Assembly (NCBI GenBank): GCA_013365365.1
Contig: JABVXU010000118.1
Location: 1 to 64,000, forward strand
Origin: Cruorifilaria tuberocauda
Lineage: Eukaryota; Nematoda; Chromadorea; Rhabditida; Onchocercidae
Direction of reading: 5' to 3'
DNA length: 64,000 bases
In this document: positions 13,786 to 26,700 of the stretch, piece by piece
Layout: each line of letters begins with the position of its first letter
How positions within the stretch are numbered: position 1 is the first letter of the stretch
Program-made: the position numbers and the translations under genes
The notes under the pieces: generated by a model
What the model saw: only the letters and a program-made list of their open reading frames with translations
Told to the model about the DNA's origin: nothing
The model's database searches: none

Positions 13786-14063
13786 TACTCTTCCCATAAA
13801 AAAATATGTATATGTGAAAAACCTGTCTCGATGAATTCATTTCCTGTCGAATTCAGATTTTTACATTGGGTGAGGGAATGATACGCGCTTTCAGAGACTC
13901 ATTAGTGGCGTTCGGTGTTGCATAAATCATTTTTACGGACCGTAGGGCCACGGTTACCGCGACTTTCAGATTTGAATGTTGGTGCTAAAAAGGTCTGGGT
14001 CAGTCTATCCTGGCGTGACATGGCGGGCGAGTTTGCTGTGAAAAGGTTGTGGTTTCCATGTCA

Positions 14064-14137
14064 TTTATGATACGCTTGAGGTTTTTGGGATACTTATAGC
14101 ATGCTTGAGATTTTTATAGTATGCCTGAAGTTTTCTC
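14064..14137 (+). repeat. Three degenerate ~25 bp tandem units
   Basis: Three consecutive copies share the pattern TTAT-A-R-YATGC-TTGAGRTTTTT, beginning near 14065, 14094 and 14115. The first has GATACGCTTGAGG, the second AGCATGCTTGAGA and the third AGTATGCCTGAAG. They lie about 240-310 bp upstream of the HP1-like start codon. Confidence 0.5.
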
Positions 14138-14374
14138 TTAGGGGTAAGATTAAGATTTTGTGGCATTTGTGATCTAAGTTTTTGGAAGCAAAAGTTTAGC
14201 TTCGAAGTTTCTGTCGGAAGTATCCTGTCGTTCCATATGGAATTTTTTGTATAGTGGACGGGAACCGAGTGGACCTAGGGTATAGATATCTGTAATACAA
14301 GAGAAAGGCAAATCTTTTTGCTTGTGGGAACATTACCATTTTGGAATTAGCTTTAGGAGAATCCAGAATATATC

Positions 14375-15651
14375 ATGGCAGACAGCTCCTGGTATCGAGT
14401 TGAGCGTATTCTTTCCGAGAAATGTGAAAGACGAGGCTCTCGATTGGAGAAGTACTACGAAATTTTATGGGCGTAAATTTTTCTTAATTTATAAATGAAC
14501 TGAGTATGTAATGAAACGTAGTCAAGACGAATTATCCTATTTCTAGCCTGTTTTATGAGGCGAACGACATTTTTGGCTGCTTGCCAAGGTCATAACTTTT
14601 AAAGCTGTATAAATCTTTTACTTTGATAACTTTGTGATCTATAAATAGTTGTCATATCTCGGAAAGTATCAGCAGAAGTAAAAAGAAAAATTGTTTTCAT
14701 TTTGTTTCAATTTTTCTTTCACAATGGACTATACAAGTGAATCACAGATAATACAATTCCAGGATACAAGAAATTACTTTTAGACCTACATGGGAACCGG
14801 CAAAACGAATCAATGCGCAAGTTCCTTTAATTGTAGAAGCGTATGAAAAGCAGAAAAGAAAAGCAGAAACGCGGAAAGTCGCTGAAAATGGAGAACCCAG
14901 TGAACCAAGTACCGAATCTGCTGAAGCAACCACAACTACTAAACCTAGTGCACAAAATTCTAAACGAGCTCGTATTTCGGTCATTTTTCCAATTTATAAT
15001 TGTGTTTAACAAAGGCACCTGAAAAAGATCATTGTAATAGATAATTTCATAAGATTGCCACACGCGCTCTTCTGGGATTCTACTGCATCGATCAGGAATA
15101 ATGTATCGTTATATCTTCATTATCATTAAAAGTAAATTCAGAAGTGAACGAGGGTCTTAATGTTTACAAATGAAGTAGAAATTGATGGCTTACTAATTAG
15201 TGTAATGATGACAGCTTTATTATTGCAGAAAAAGATCAAAGTTGTCGGCGTAGTTAGTGATAACGGACGCAATGTTAAAAACTCGACGTTATTAGTCCAA
15301 AAGTAAGGTTCTTCTGCAGCATTAGCGTTGATAGATGTGTGATTTTACATTTGCTATAATTATGAATTTCTGAGTTCTTAGAATCTAATCTTCCATCATT
15401 TATTGTGATATATCACTCGTACTATCAGTTTTATGTTGAATGTATGAAGTACTTGAAAAAGATATTACCAACTGTAAAACAATTTTTTCAGTGCTTTTAA
15501 TCATTAATTCAATGCTCTCTAATACAAATACAATTTTTTTTCTAGCGAGTGTAGTGGAGAACAATGGTGTATGCGATATGAAGACATCAAGAGAGATTAT
15601 TCAATTGAATTGATTAATTTTTTTGAGGAATGCGTATCTGGTTTTACGTGA
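14375..15651 (+). CDS. HP1-like chromodomain / chromoshadow protein
   Basis: Four exons: 14375-14472, 14763-14979, 15229-15302, 15546-15651 (TGA). Phases close and give 164 aa, close to the size of nematode HP1-like proteins. Residues 6-60 form a chromodomain: WYRVERIL (6-13), YYEILW (27-32), TWEP (42-45), then a helix (VPLIVEAYEKQKRK). Residues 66-105 are a Ser/Thr/Glu hinge ending in basic KRARIS. Residues 106-164 resemble a chromoshadow domain: KIKVVGVVSDNGR, WCMRYED, and a terminal IELINFFEEC helix matching the HP1 VISFYEERL helix. HP1 proteins bind methylated H3K9 and dimerise through the shadow domain. Of the three cage aromatics, Tyr7 and Trp32 are present, but the third falls on a non-aromatic residue next to the exon 1/2 junction. 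The first exon's donor (GGGC before GTAAAT) is the only in-frame option I found. The gene is transcribed in the same direction as RTF1, 1.7 kb downstream. Confidence 0.8.
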
Positions 15652-17785
15652 TCTCATAATCATTATCGCATAGTAGCGCAGTTTGTTTTTTTTTTCTTTT
15701 TTTTTTGGGCAAGAATATATTTTTTGTTCATAATCAAGTTACTCAGGAATAATAGCAAAAGATTGTTGTGGCTTTCGGTAAGTGAATGTACATTTGCTTA
15801 TCATATGACACGGAAACTGAAAACTGAAATTTGGGGATCCGTCATTTTTCAGCTTTTTTTTGGAATGCGAATTTTATGTGCTATCGTTTATTGATTCATT
15901 TGCTATTGTAGTGTTTGTTCCTTTTATGATTTGTTCATATCATTCTTGAAAAAATCCTTTCTTCCCTATACCTCGTTCTTTCCTCTCTATAGCTCTTATC
16001 CTGCCCGTAAATAATACTCCTCAAAAATTTTCCGTATATTGGTATACGTATTTATGAAAAAAGAAACGAATAAAATTTTTTACACAGTTTGTGGGATAAT
16101 TCTGATTCAAATAATTGGACCAGCAGTTGTTGATGTTTACTAAGCATATTTGAATTTTGAAATTGTGGATAAAGTGATAACAGTAAGGACTTAATTCACT
16201 AATAATTTTTGCAGTTTACGTGATGAGTGTTGAACAGAAGAATAAAGATTTTCATACATAGAATTGGACTTCTAGGGAAACTTGCCAACACCAACGGTAG
16301 TTTATTCATGTACAGATGGTTGTCATATACTTTTTTGTTTTAGTTATTAATCATGGTGACTTCTAATTCTCTATTTTTCATGACTTGACTTGCTCTTTTC
16401 CTGATCTTTGTCTCATTAGTTCCATTTCGTTTTGTGAAAGAATTGCTTTGCATTACTTTGAATATGAATAACATATATATGTATAGGATACATGCAGATT
16501 AATTATGTAATTAAGTTCTAAGAGAAAAAAATTGGTAATAGTATTTTATGTTTGATTTTCTCATCTATACTTTTTCTGGATGTATCCTGCATTCTGAAAA
16601 GCGAAAAATGAAATTCTTCACACTACAATTGTAGCATACTTTGTGAGGTTAGATGTTCGAAGAGTTGCAAGACAAGTCATCGGTGTTGACAATGAAATAT
16701 GGGAAGACATATTTATACATTTTATAACGAACATCATTACTTTTAGGCAGGAAGTAACTGACGATAGGAATGACCAATGAGTTGAATAAATTTAATTCAA
16801 TACTGAGAAAAACTATACTTAGCTTCAATTGTTGACATAGCATGCCAAGCTATCTCGCAAATTAAATGCATAACATGGCATTTAAAACACTTTTTGTAAC
16901 TTCAGAAATTCTACTGATTTTTCTAGTTTATCAAATGAAAGTGGATAAATAAAATATCATTTTGACTGATTAGGAACAATCCGTCAACCCTATAATCATT
17001 CCCATTTTTAGGGAAAGAAACAACCTATATATTGACAAGTACGCAAGTACACGTTTATAATAACAATAGTATAATAAAGCAGACTTATTTAAATGCTACA
17101 ATCGATTATCAGCCTATAATGTACATGAATGATCAAACACAACAACATTTAACATATTATTGTGTAGCCGAGATCGACACTACATGATCCATTTTTTATA
17201 TTAGTCTGCTACTTCGAAATCTGAACGAATTATATTTATTCATATTTAGAAATAATCAAAGTGAATTTAATAATTAAGAATCTCTTCTCAATTGGTATCA
17301 CTCCGAAATATTGCTGTTCCTGATTCTGGTGATCTTAACTCACTATATCAATTCAAAAAATGAAGTCAAATGATTTTCGTCAAACCTACCTACTATGTAT
17401 GTCATTTTGTAATAAACAAAAAATAATCATGGTAATGAGTATCATTTATGGCGAATTGTTTACTTCAAACACTTGACATTTCAGTACGACTATTCCTAAT
17501 TTATTCAAATGTATTATTTTTTATTTGATTAAATTATTTCAATTCTTTGATTATTTCAATTCAGGGATAAATAGAATATTGAATGTCTCAAGTTATGATT
17601 ATTTCATAATACACAAATATTCAGTGAACAATAACAGCATAAATCTCCTCGTAGAGCACAAGAAATGTCAAAAACAATAATAATAAACCGTATTAAATTG
17701 TAGTAATGTTAATAGTAAATTATATGGAGCACTTTTAAAGCTTTGTTGATATAATGATTTAGAGCAAATGAATAACTGAAGCTGT
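15652..17785. other. Convergent intergenic region, HP1-like / SMOC 3' ends
   Basis: AT-rich sequence between two converging genes. It contains T-rich runs near 15680-15710 and only short low-complexity frames. No gene or RNA is supportable. Confidence 0.6.
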
Positions 17786-20700
17786 TCAATCATCCGGTTG
17801 AAGAATATCCAGAAATGGATTCTTTCGTGGTAGTATTACTCTTGTTTTTGTTGCTGGTATCGATGATACAGTCATATCCACTGAAAAATAATTCCGTTGA
17901 TTTATTAAAAAAATAACTTCCCGAGAATTTCGCTTATTTCAACTTCTTCTCTTACTTCTTATCTCTTATTTCTCTTATTTCATAACAAATATGTCATTTA
18001 TTATAATAAATCTTTTTTTTACTTACTAATTTATTATAATAAAATATAGACTTTACTATTTATTAGAATAATCTAGTTTTATTATAAGGAAATAATTTTA
18101 AATTTCGTTAATTCTAAAACATATGATAATCAGTAATCGGATTCTCAAATTATTTGTCCTTACAAATTCGATTCAAATTTTATTTTAAAATCTCAATAGA
18201 ATTAAACTATAATCTTTTTCAATACTTATAAAATAGGAAGCGATAGCATCCATTACTTATACAATCTTATTAGTTTAATTAGATTTGTTTAAAACTGCAA
18301 TGGACTGAGAGATAGCTAATAATTCTTAGAGTGATAGCTATAATAATTCATCTCCCTTCTCATTTTCTATCTCATTGCTAAAAATAAATTAGAAAAGTTC
18401 AAAAAACTTACCATAAATTGTACAATTTAACCATTCATCTAATCTAATCTGTTTATTTCCATCACGATCACAAAAACGCAAAAAATTTCGCCCACATTTT
18501 CGTACTTTATTCAGCAAGCGTAATTCATTTCGGTATGATTTCCATTCTTTCCTTTCCAATCGCTAAAACTTTTAATTTCTCTGTCCTGCTTTCAAATTCA
18601 GTCCTTAAAAGCGGATGTAATACGGTATTTTGTAATAATTATCCTAAGATGATAAGAGGATTAATTCTCCTTTCAATAATGATATGGGTTTAACTATACA
18701 AAACCATTCCTTATCCAAGTTTCTTTTTAATAAAAAGATAATATCATTGGGTTGACAATAGAGACAAACCGAATTGTTGTTAACATCAAGTTGTTCGAAT
18801 TTCCATCGTACAGCTTTATCCTTGCTAGTGATAGCATCATCATTTGCCTCATCACCAAGAGCCAAAATCCATTCGCTAATTAATAATGAAAATAACCGTT
18901 GATAAAATTTCGCTTTTTTTCTCCCCGAACAACCTGTAATCCCAACATTTTCATAATAACTCATCCATTTCTCTCTCCATGCATGACACGGGAGAAATCG
19001 AAATAACTTGATTACGTAAAATATCTGAGTGATCAAGGTACTGCTGTAACTGTAATAGATTGAATAATTCAATTCCCATTGGTTCAGAGTACTGCATGAT
19101 CGTTGCTTTACTATTCGGATTATCTCAACATCACACCATTGACTTTACGCTTTATGTCTACGTGATTTATTGTTGATTTCATCTTTTGTTTGTCTACGTG
19201 ATTACCACTGATATTATCGCTTATAATGTCTATATACATTTGACATTAGCTTTATCGCTTTATGCCGATGTGATTTGTGATGACAACCATCTTTTTCGTT
19301 TATGTCATTTACTCCTTGTACGTCTACATGACTTATCTATTTTACATATAGTATCGTCCAACCAAGGGAATATAATGATCAGAACAAAAGAATCGATTTC
19401 ACTATCGGTGAAGAGCGGTCTCATTTCACCGAGATACAAAATCTTACAATCTTCCGAAACGAAGCGATCTTACCAATTGTCTTATTCTGACAATTCCCAA
19501 CCAAATCTTGAAACGATTACTCAATCCGAGAAATCACTTGCAGTATGATAGAACATATTGAATGAACAAATAGTTATATAATCATTATAATACGTTATTC
19601 AAAGTTATTGAAAGCTATCGGGAGCTTAAATTTTTTTAAATTTATTCCACCTTTAATTTGTCGCCTAGTAATATCATCCTGTTGAAGTCTTCCATCACAA
19701 TTTGGTTTAGCATTGTATTTTGATGTACCGGATTGTGGAACACCTGTTTCCGGATTTACGCACCAGCAAATATGTGATAAACGATGACATTGAATTCGAT
19801 CAAATAGTCTGAAAAAGAACGGAAATTAAAAGGTCAAGATGAGCTGTTGAATTAGTAGCGGGGATTATTTTAAAATGAGAAACATAACATTTCACCGTCA
19901 CTACAACTTAAAAACAAAAGAACAGTCTTTTGATATCTTCCATTTCAACTGATTGATCAAATGAATCAATAAGTAAATCAAAAAGGCGGTACTGTCCGAG
20001 TAGGGCGGTATTACGTTATCATAAAGGAATAATATTGAAGGTATCTTCCTCTCAATTACAAACATGTCAATTTTCCTACTCACTTTACTTATTTCATTCT
20101 CATATCATTTGACATCGCAAAGTTATCATTTAAAAACTTACATATCACCATCACCAGCACAGGTTGGTATGTAATTCCCATTTTCCGGATTATTTTCCAA
20201 TTTTTTCATTGCTCTTTCCCGTTGTGTACGACAATCTGTTTTACCTGAATTTATTGAATTTTTACTTTGCTGACGATAATTTTATACTAACGTTTAATGA
20301 CTGGAAAAAAAAGTTGAATTCCATAATATTTCTTCCAGAAGTCATTAAGTTTATTAGCAATGCTATTTGGATGGATGAAAAAAAGTAATTATATTGTTTG
20401 TAGCATAAAGAAGTTAAAACTCAGTTTATAACTTGAAATATCTTTAAATTCTTAGCGTCACAGAAGTTTTTAGACCTTTAAAAGTGGAAATAATAAGTCC
20501 TAAAAATTCAAGTAATATACTTCTAAAATATTGTCCGGGTTTTTTGCTATTCATTTATTTTTGAAGGCTCTTTAGTTACATAACCAATTGAAATTACAGG
20601 AAAGCCACAAGTGCGCCTTACCAAAAGTATCTTCTTTTGCATCGTTCCGTTCCTCCTCATCTTTCTCACGTTTTAATTCAGTTTCATTTCTCCGTTTACT

Positions 20701-23700
20701 ATCAACAATTGACATACCAACGATACTTCCAGCATGTACAATACCTAAATGGAAGAGTAATTTTATATTTCTCAATTCATTACTATTTCAATTATTAGCT
20801 TGTTTAATGTTTAATATTAGCTGCTATTAATTTCATACTAATTGTTTATCATGAAGCAAAAGAAAAAAAAAACTTTGTTAAGTTGTTTGATAGCAAATTA
20901 GATTAATGCACTAATCAAATTGTATTTTAATTAATGTAAAATAAATCATTCTGAAACAGCTTCTAATCTAATCAATAAGCCAATTTAAACTCGTATATTA
21001 TTCAGCAAAAGCTGCTAATCAGCATCAAAAAAAAGGAACGAAAAAAGAAGTAAATGAAGATTACATGATCGATAGCTCAAGATAGCTTTAAAATTTGCGC
21101 TTTCAGCAACATTCAAAGCCTTTATTGAGAAGGAATGGATTTAAAAGAGTTGTAACTGTATTGGTGATGATCAAAATGGCTGAATGATAAGATGATAAGG
21201 TATGATATACGTTTCAGCCTTTTAAATTTTATTATAACAATATGTCCATCTCTTCATTTTCTTCCGCCAAAAATTTAATCACCTATGAAAAGCGTCAAAT
21301 TTTAAATTTAATGAAATAACTGGAAGAAACGATTCATCACATAAGCAAAATTATTATCTAGTGATGTGATTTAAAGAGAAATTTGAAGCAAAAAATGAAG
21401 GAACCATTAATGGAACCATCGAATAGTCCATTTTGTTGCTGAGTCGAATCGTCCCGTTTCTTCAACATCATAGCCGAATGATATCGGGCATCATTGAAGC
21501 TCAACAAATAACTGAACAGTAGAACAGCTACCAAACCATTATCCCTCAAGGAATGCGTCATCTCTTAAGTAGTAAGTAACCAACAAAAGTAGCAGTAATT
21601 AATAGCAACAAAAGGATGGCAGCAATAATCAGTTGATGTAACAAAGAAGAAATGCTATGTTAAGCAGAGAAAACATCTCAGAAAAGGCATTCTAACAGTC
21701 AACCGATTCAAATTGACAGAACAATGTAAATTTCTTTTTTTTGAATATTTAATCAATGATTCTGGAAGAAAATTGAAACTTATTCGAGGTATATGCTACT
21801 GCAATCTATTAGACATTGCTTAATTGAACAGAAACTTTTCTTTCTCAGATGATAACAGTGACAGAATTATGTGTGAAATTGATAAGTGTCATATCAATTA
21901 TCAAAGGTGTCAACAGTGATATCAGCAGATGAGAGGGATGGATAGATAGGGTTATCAGATGAGGAAATCTAACAGGGGAAGAATAATGAAGGTGTGTTTT
22001 AGAAATGGAACTATTACTGAAATAAATCGATATAGGAAGTCGATAATCAAAAATATTGAACAGATACCATAAAAGCATGGATTCTTAAGTTAAAATTAAC
22101 AAGTTAAATGGGATAATTGGTTTCGTGCTGCATTTGATAAGACATTGAAATTATCCAAGAAAACTAGAATTGAATATTGGAATAAATATTTTCCAAAAGT
22201 GTTCCAATTTTTCTTAGTAATCATCGGATTATAATAAGCTCAATTTATCATTTCATTACAAGAAAAGAAAAAACATTTCAAACAGATACCATTCTCTAAA
22301 CAATTAATTTTGATAAATTTTGAAATAGATAAATTGAATAAACAAATATTCTCGTGCGTCATTAATTAATCTAAATTATCTATTCAAATTGAAATTAAAA
22401 CGAAGTGAAAAACTGAGAATATATTATCATATCTTACATTTTCAAAACAAAATCTACAACGATGGATTGTTGAAAATGAAGAGGAATGAGGATATATTAG
22501 AAAAAGAAGTAATCAAACTAGTTCGTTTCATTAAAATTATTTACTTAATGATTTAAAAAAAACGAGGATAACGGAAAGATTAGGAAAAATGAAAAGAGAG
22601 AATATAGACAACTTCTATGGTAGTTACTAAACTAATTAATTTTTCAGCTCATATAAATATATTTTTAAAAAAAGACGAGCAAACTAATAACACATAAAAA
22701 TCATTAATTTGCAGTACAATTACATCCTATCTTAGAAATTATTACTTCAATTACTATACTTAAACTATTTACAATTGCATAGGCTAATTAATTTATCACA
22801 AGGTTAAACAGTGGAAAATTTGTAAATTCTATAAATTTTACTGCAATAATAATAATTGATAATTATAACTAACAGTAATCGTAGTAATAGTTAACAACGA
22901 TTGTGAAAATAATAATAATAATTAATAATAATAATTTGATAACAATAGCGGCAAATAATCACATTATTCAGCAACGATAGTTAGTAACAATAGTAAATAA
23001 TAATTAATAATAAATTGTAATAGTAATCTATTATAATGTTTAAGTAATAATAATGCTAGCATACGCTGTGATGAGATACTGATAAGTACTGATATGATAA
23101 TAACAATTTTAATGATATCAATGAAAAGTGATGATATTAAAAAAATAGAAAATAATTACATGAAAGAAAAAAAAATCCGATATGAACATTAGCATTTTGT
23201 GAAGGAAGAAAAGTTTTTATAATGAATTTAACAAGATGAAACTGATTATAATCATTTTAGCTAATAAGATAAAAGGTCAAGCGAAGTGTCAGGTAATGAG
23301 AAATGAATGTACTTACGAGAATGAATTCAGTTTGTTTGCTTTTTTAAAAAGGAAATATGACAATATAAAATGATGGGTGAATGTGACAAGAATCTGTCGT
23401 TCTTCACTGATTTACTACGTAAACTTATTGGTATATATAAATAACAACAATTGAAGTTATAATGATATATGAATGTGATATGTCGGGTATATTTCTCTGA
23501 GAGAGAAAGAGAAAGAGGGAGAGAGAGAGGTAGAGAGAAATTGAGGTGAAAGAAAATTGAAGGAAGAATTGACGAAAGTTATGAGGACAAACTGGCATAA
23601 AAGAGGCGAGGAAGGAAAGGATTGGTAAGATTATATTGCGATAAGGCGTAAACGATCCTATCACCTTCCTCTCTTAATTTCATTTTGTTTTTTCGAACAA

Positions 23701-26700
23701 AAAAAACGAAGAAAGAAGGAAAAAAGCTATCACAGTATGGATCAACGGATAAGAATCATTTGATAAGAGTTGGAAGTTCAAATAGGTCATTCCCGAAAAG
23801 AAATTATTTCAAAATTCAAAACAGTCCAATACAATTGGATGTTCAATTATTTACAAACTAATACAGTATCTTTTATCCACCGTAAAATTATTATTTATCC
23901 CTAATTAAATTATGTGAAACAAATGAGGAATCCATCCTACAATTTTCATCTATTAGAAAAAAACTTTTCCAATATGTCAATGAAAGATATAAAAGTTATG
24001 AAGTTCAGTAATGAGTAAATTTGCTAGCACAGGGAAAGATCGGAGGAAGAAAAACGAACTAGCCATTCAACATGATAATCGAAAGTATGACCTCTGAATT
24101 GACCTCTTAAAATGGTAACTAGAAAGGAATAGTGCTATTCGAAGAGTAATCATCTTTTCATTTGTTTTTAGGATGAATTTAGGTTGTTCACCCTGTACTT
24201 CCTGTATCCTTATTGATTGTTCCTCGTTATTGTTGTTGTTGGTGTTATTGTCGTTGCTGTTACTCTTCCTGTTGTTATTGTTATTGCTGTTGTTGTTATC
24301 GTTGCTGTTAGTAATGGATGAATTAGGACGAAGAGCGTTAAACATATTATATGATGCTGCAAAAATTATTGCAACGTTAGTGAATAAAACAAAAATTAAT
24401 TAACTGAGTAGCTGTTTATTAATTTCGTCATAGTTGTTCATTATTAGTGTTGGAAAGCACACATGAAAATTTATAAATTTCGCATGAAAACATTTTTAGA
24501 TGATAAGTAAGAGTAATGAAGCAATTGTTTACTTTTGTAAATAGAAGATATTAACTGAGACAAAAGTGAGAATTGATATTAACGTAATAGAACTTTGAGA
24601 TTTTAATTTCAGCAAGCTCTTATTAATTCAACAAAAGCCTTCGTCTAGCCTTTGATTTAAACTTAGCCATTCTTTCTTCTCACATTTGCTATTATCAAAT
24701 ATTCGAAAGCAAAACTTAAGATTGAAATAAAGCAAGCAACAAAAAAGCTTGATAGTTTCAAGATAACAATTACCATTTATAAAATATGGCGCATATTCTG
24801 AAAAGATATTTAAAAAGTAAGCGGTTTCTGACTTTCTTTTCAATATAAAATTAATAATTTGCAAACTTAATAAATTTCAATGCTCAGAAAAAAATGAGTA
24901 ATTTTTTGCCTCTTTCTACGATCTAATTTCTTATCAATTCCTATCAATCAATCAGTGATGGGAAATTTAGACAATTCTTTTCATCGAACAGTATTACTAG
25001 ACAGGATATCAATCAATTTTCTTTATCGAAATAAATGATAAAAATTTTCACTATAGCTATCTCTATGTTTACGACAGGAGAAATTTCGAAAAAATGAACT
25101 TACTGGAAATATCAATACCTAAACAAGTGATCCATTCACGAGCGCTTATCTCACCATCTTTATTTAAATCACAATATTTTGTAAACTTTTTTGCGCAAGT
25201 TTTTGGCGTGATATGTTTCCTAAACTGCATGAATGGTATTATTATCAGTTTATCAAATTTAAATTTATGAACTTTTATGCTTATCAATGAATGTTATCAA
25301 AACACGCCAAAAGAATCCTTTCAATTGATAATCGAACGTTGAAATTTTTCACTGTCATTAATTTAATGAAATTAATCATTCATAAATATAATATCGAATT
25401 CCGGTAGATCTCATAGCAATGATATATCATTAAACTTGAATCTTGAAGATTCCTTACAGCATTCATTGGAACATAAATCGGTAAATGAGTGAAAGTTTCC
25501 GAATGAAAAGTTATACCGGACAAGACGGCGTAAACCGCTGAATTCCTTCGAACTTAACCGGCTATTCTTATCATTATCAAGTTGACCAAATTTCCATAAC
25601 AGTATTTTCTTATCAAATGATTGCATTCCTCCATTCGTATCTAAAACCAGACAAAAATACTGAGAATTACCATAGAAATAAATTTCCTGTACTGTAAATC
25701 ATTTAATCATCATTTATATCTAAATATCTCATTAATTAAGCTCAATAATTTTAATTTAAAATAAGAGAATAAATTGATTAACCATGAAACCATGAATAGA
25801 ATTTAGTACCGGTATTTGAAATGGTAAATTTTTATCAAATTAAAGTTGAAAAATTATTCTATTGATAAGATTAATAAAAGAAGCAATTCTTCCAATATTC
25901 ACTATGCAAAAACTGCCCATTGCGTTCGTATTCCTTTTTAAAAATATTCAATAAATTGGAATTGAATGTTGATCGATCGACTGTCGAACAAACTACAAAA
26001 AATTGCGATCGATACCAATTAAGCTCTTAAATGAACAGTTCAACTAATATCAATATCAGATATCGATATTAGTTAAACTATAAAACTTGCAAGCATGCAA
26101 GGAAGCATCAGACGAATGAACTTTTGTATTTTTGAAATGAGAATTGTATAATTTGAATGAGTGAGTTCTTTTGAGAAATTGAAATGTTGAATTCTTTTAT
26201 GTATTGAAGATTCGATAAAAAAATTATCACAATTACATGAATCATACCGTCTAACGATAAAGCATCACCGTTGCTTTTTCGATGCGAACGTCGTCCAATC
26301 TTCGTTTCTGCAATTATTGCATGAGAAGTGAAAAGATTCCTTACCACTAGTGCATATAATTCTTCCAGATTTATATTTACTTATCTGTTAGATACTTTTA
26401 AATGACTTGTAAGAGTTCATCGTGGGTCATCGAAAAATCTATCCGATTGACCTCAATCTCAACATTTTGTTTTCAAAGATTTACTTTTTATATTATTTTG
26501 GATTTATTGTGAAAGAAAAACAACTTTGCAAACTATGACAATTGGGAATGCCATATCGTTTAGATGTATTTGGTAAGGGTCGTCCGATCCGTGTCACACA
26601 CCAACAGTAACCCGTACTTTTATGACACTGTAATATCCACACCTTATGATAACTAATCACTGCAAAATGAAAATAAATATCTATTCCATCAGATTAACGA

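Larger units (their letters stand above)
12666..14374. other. Spacer between RTF1 and the HP1-like gene
   Basis: Same-strand spacer of 1.7 kb. It is AT-rich up to about 13840 and includes a pure TA run. From about 13860 to 14370 GC content rises, and three related 23-28 bp units occur near 14064-14137. The GC-rich half probably contains the HP1-like promoter or 5' UTR. A 65-codon hydrophobic frame at 13181-13378 looks like AT-rich chance sequence. Confidence 0.4.

Noticed and set aside
13460..13840. 126-codon minus-strand frame
   Set aside because: Runs through the TA microsatellite (Tyr-Ile repeats); low-complexity artefact.
24173..24403. Plus-strand Leu-rich frame
   Set aside because: It is the antisense shadow of SMOC exon 8's Asn codons.
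26535..26642. Alternative start of SMOC exon 4 at GTGTGG (26642)
   Set aside because: The acceptor TTACAG at 26628 gives the canonical IQCHKSTGYCWCV thyroglobulin motif directly; the longer form would insert five residues.
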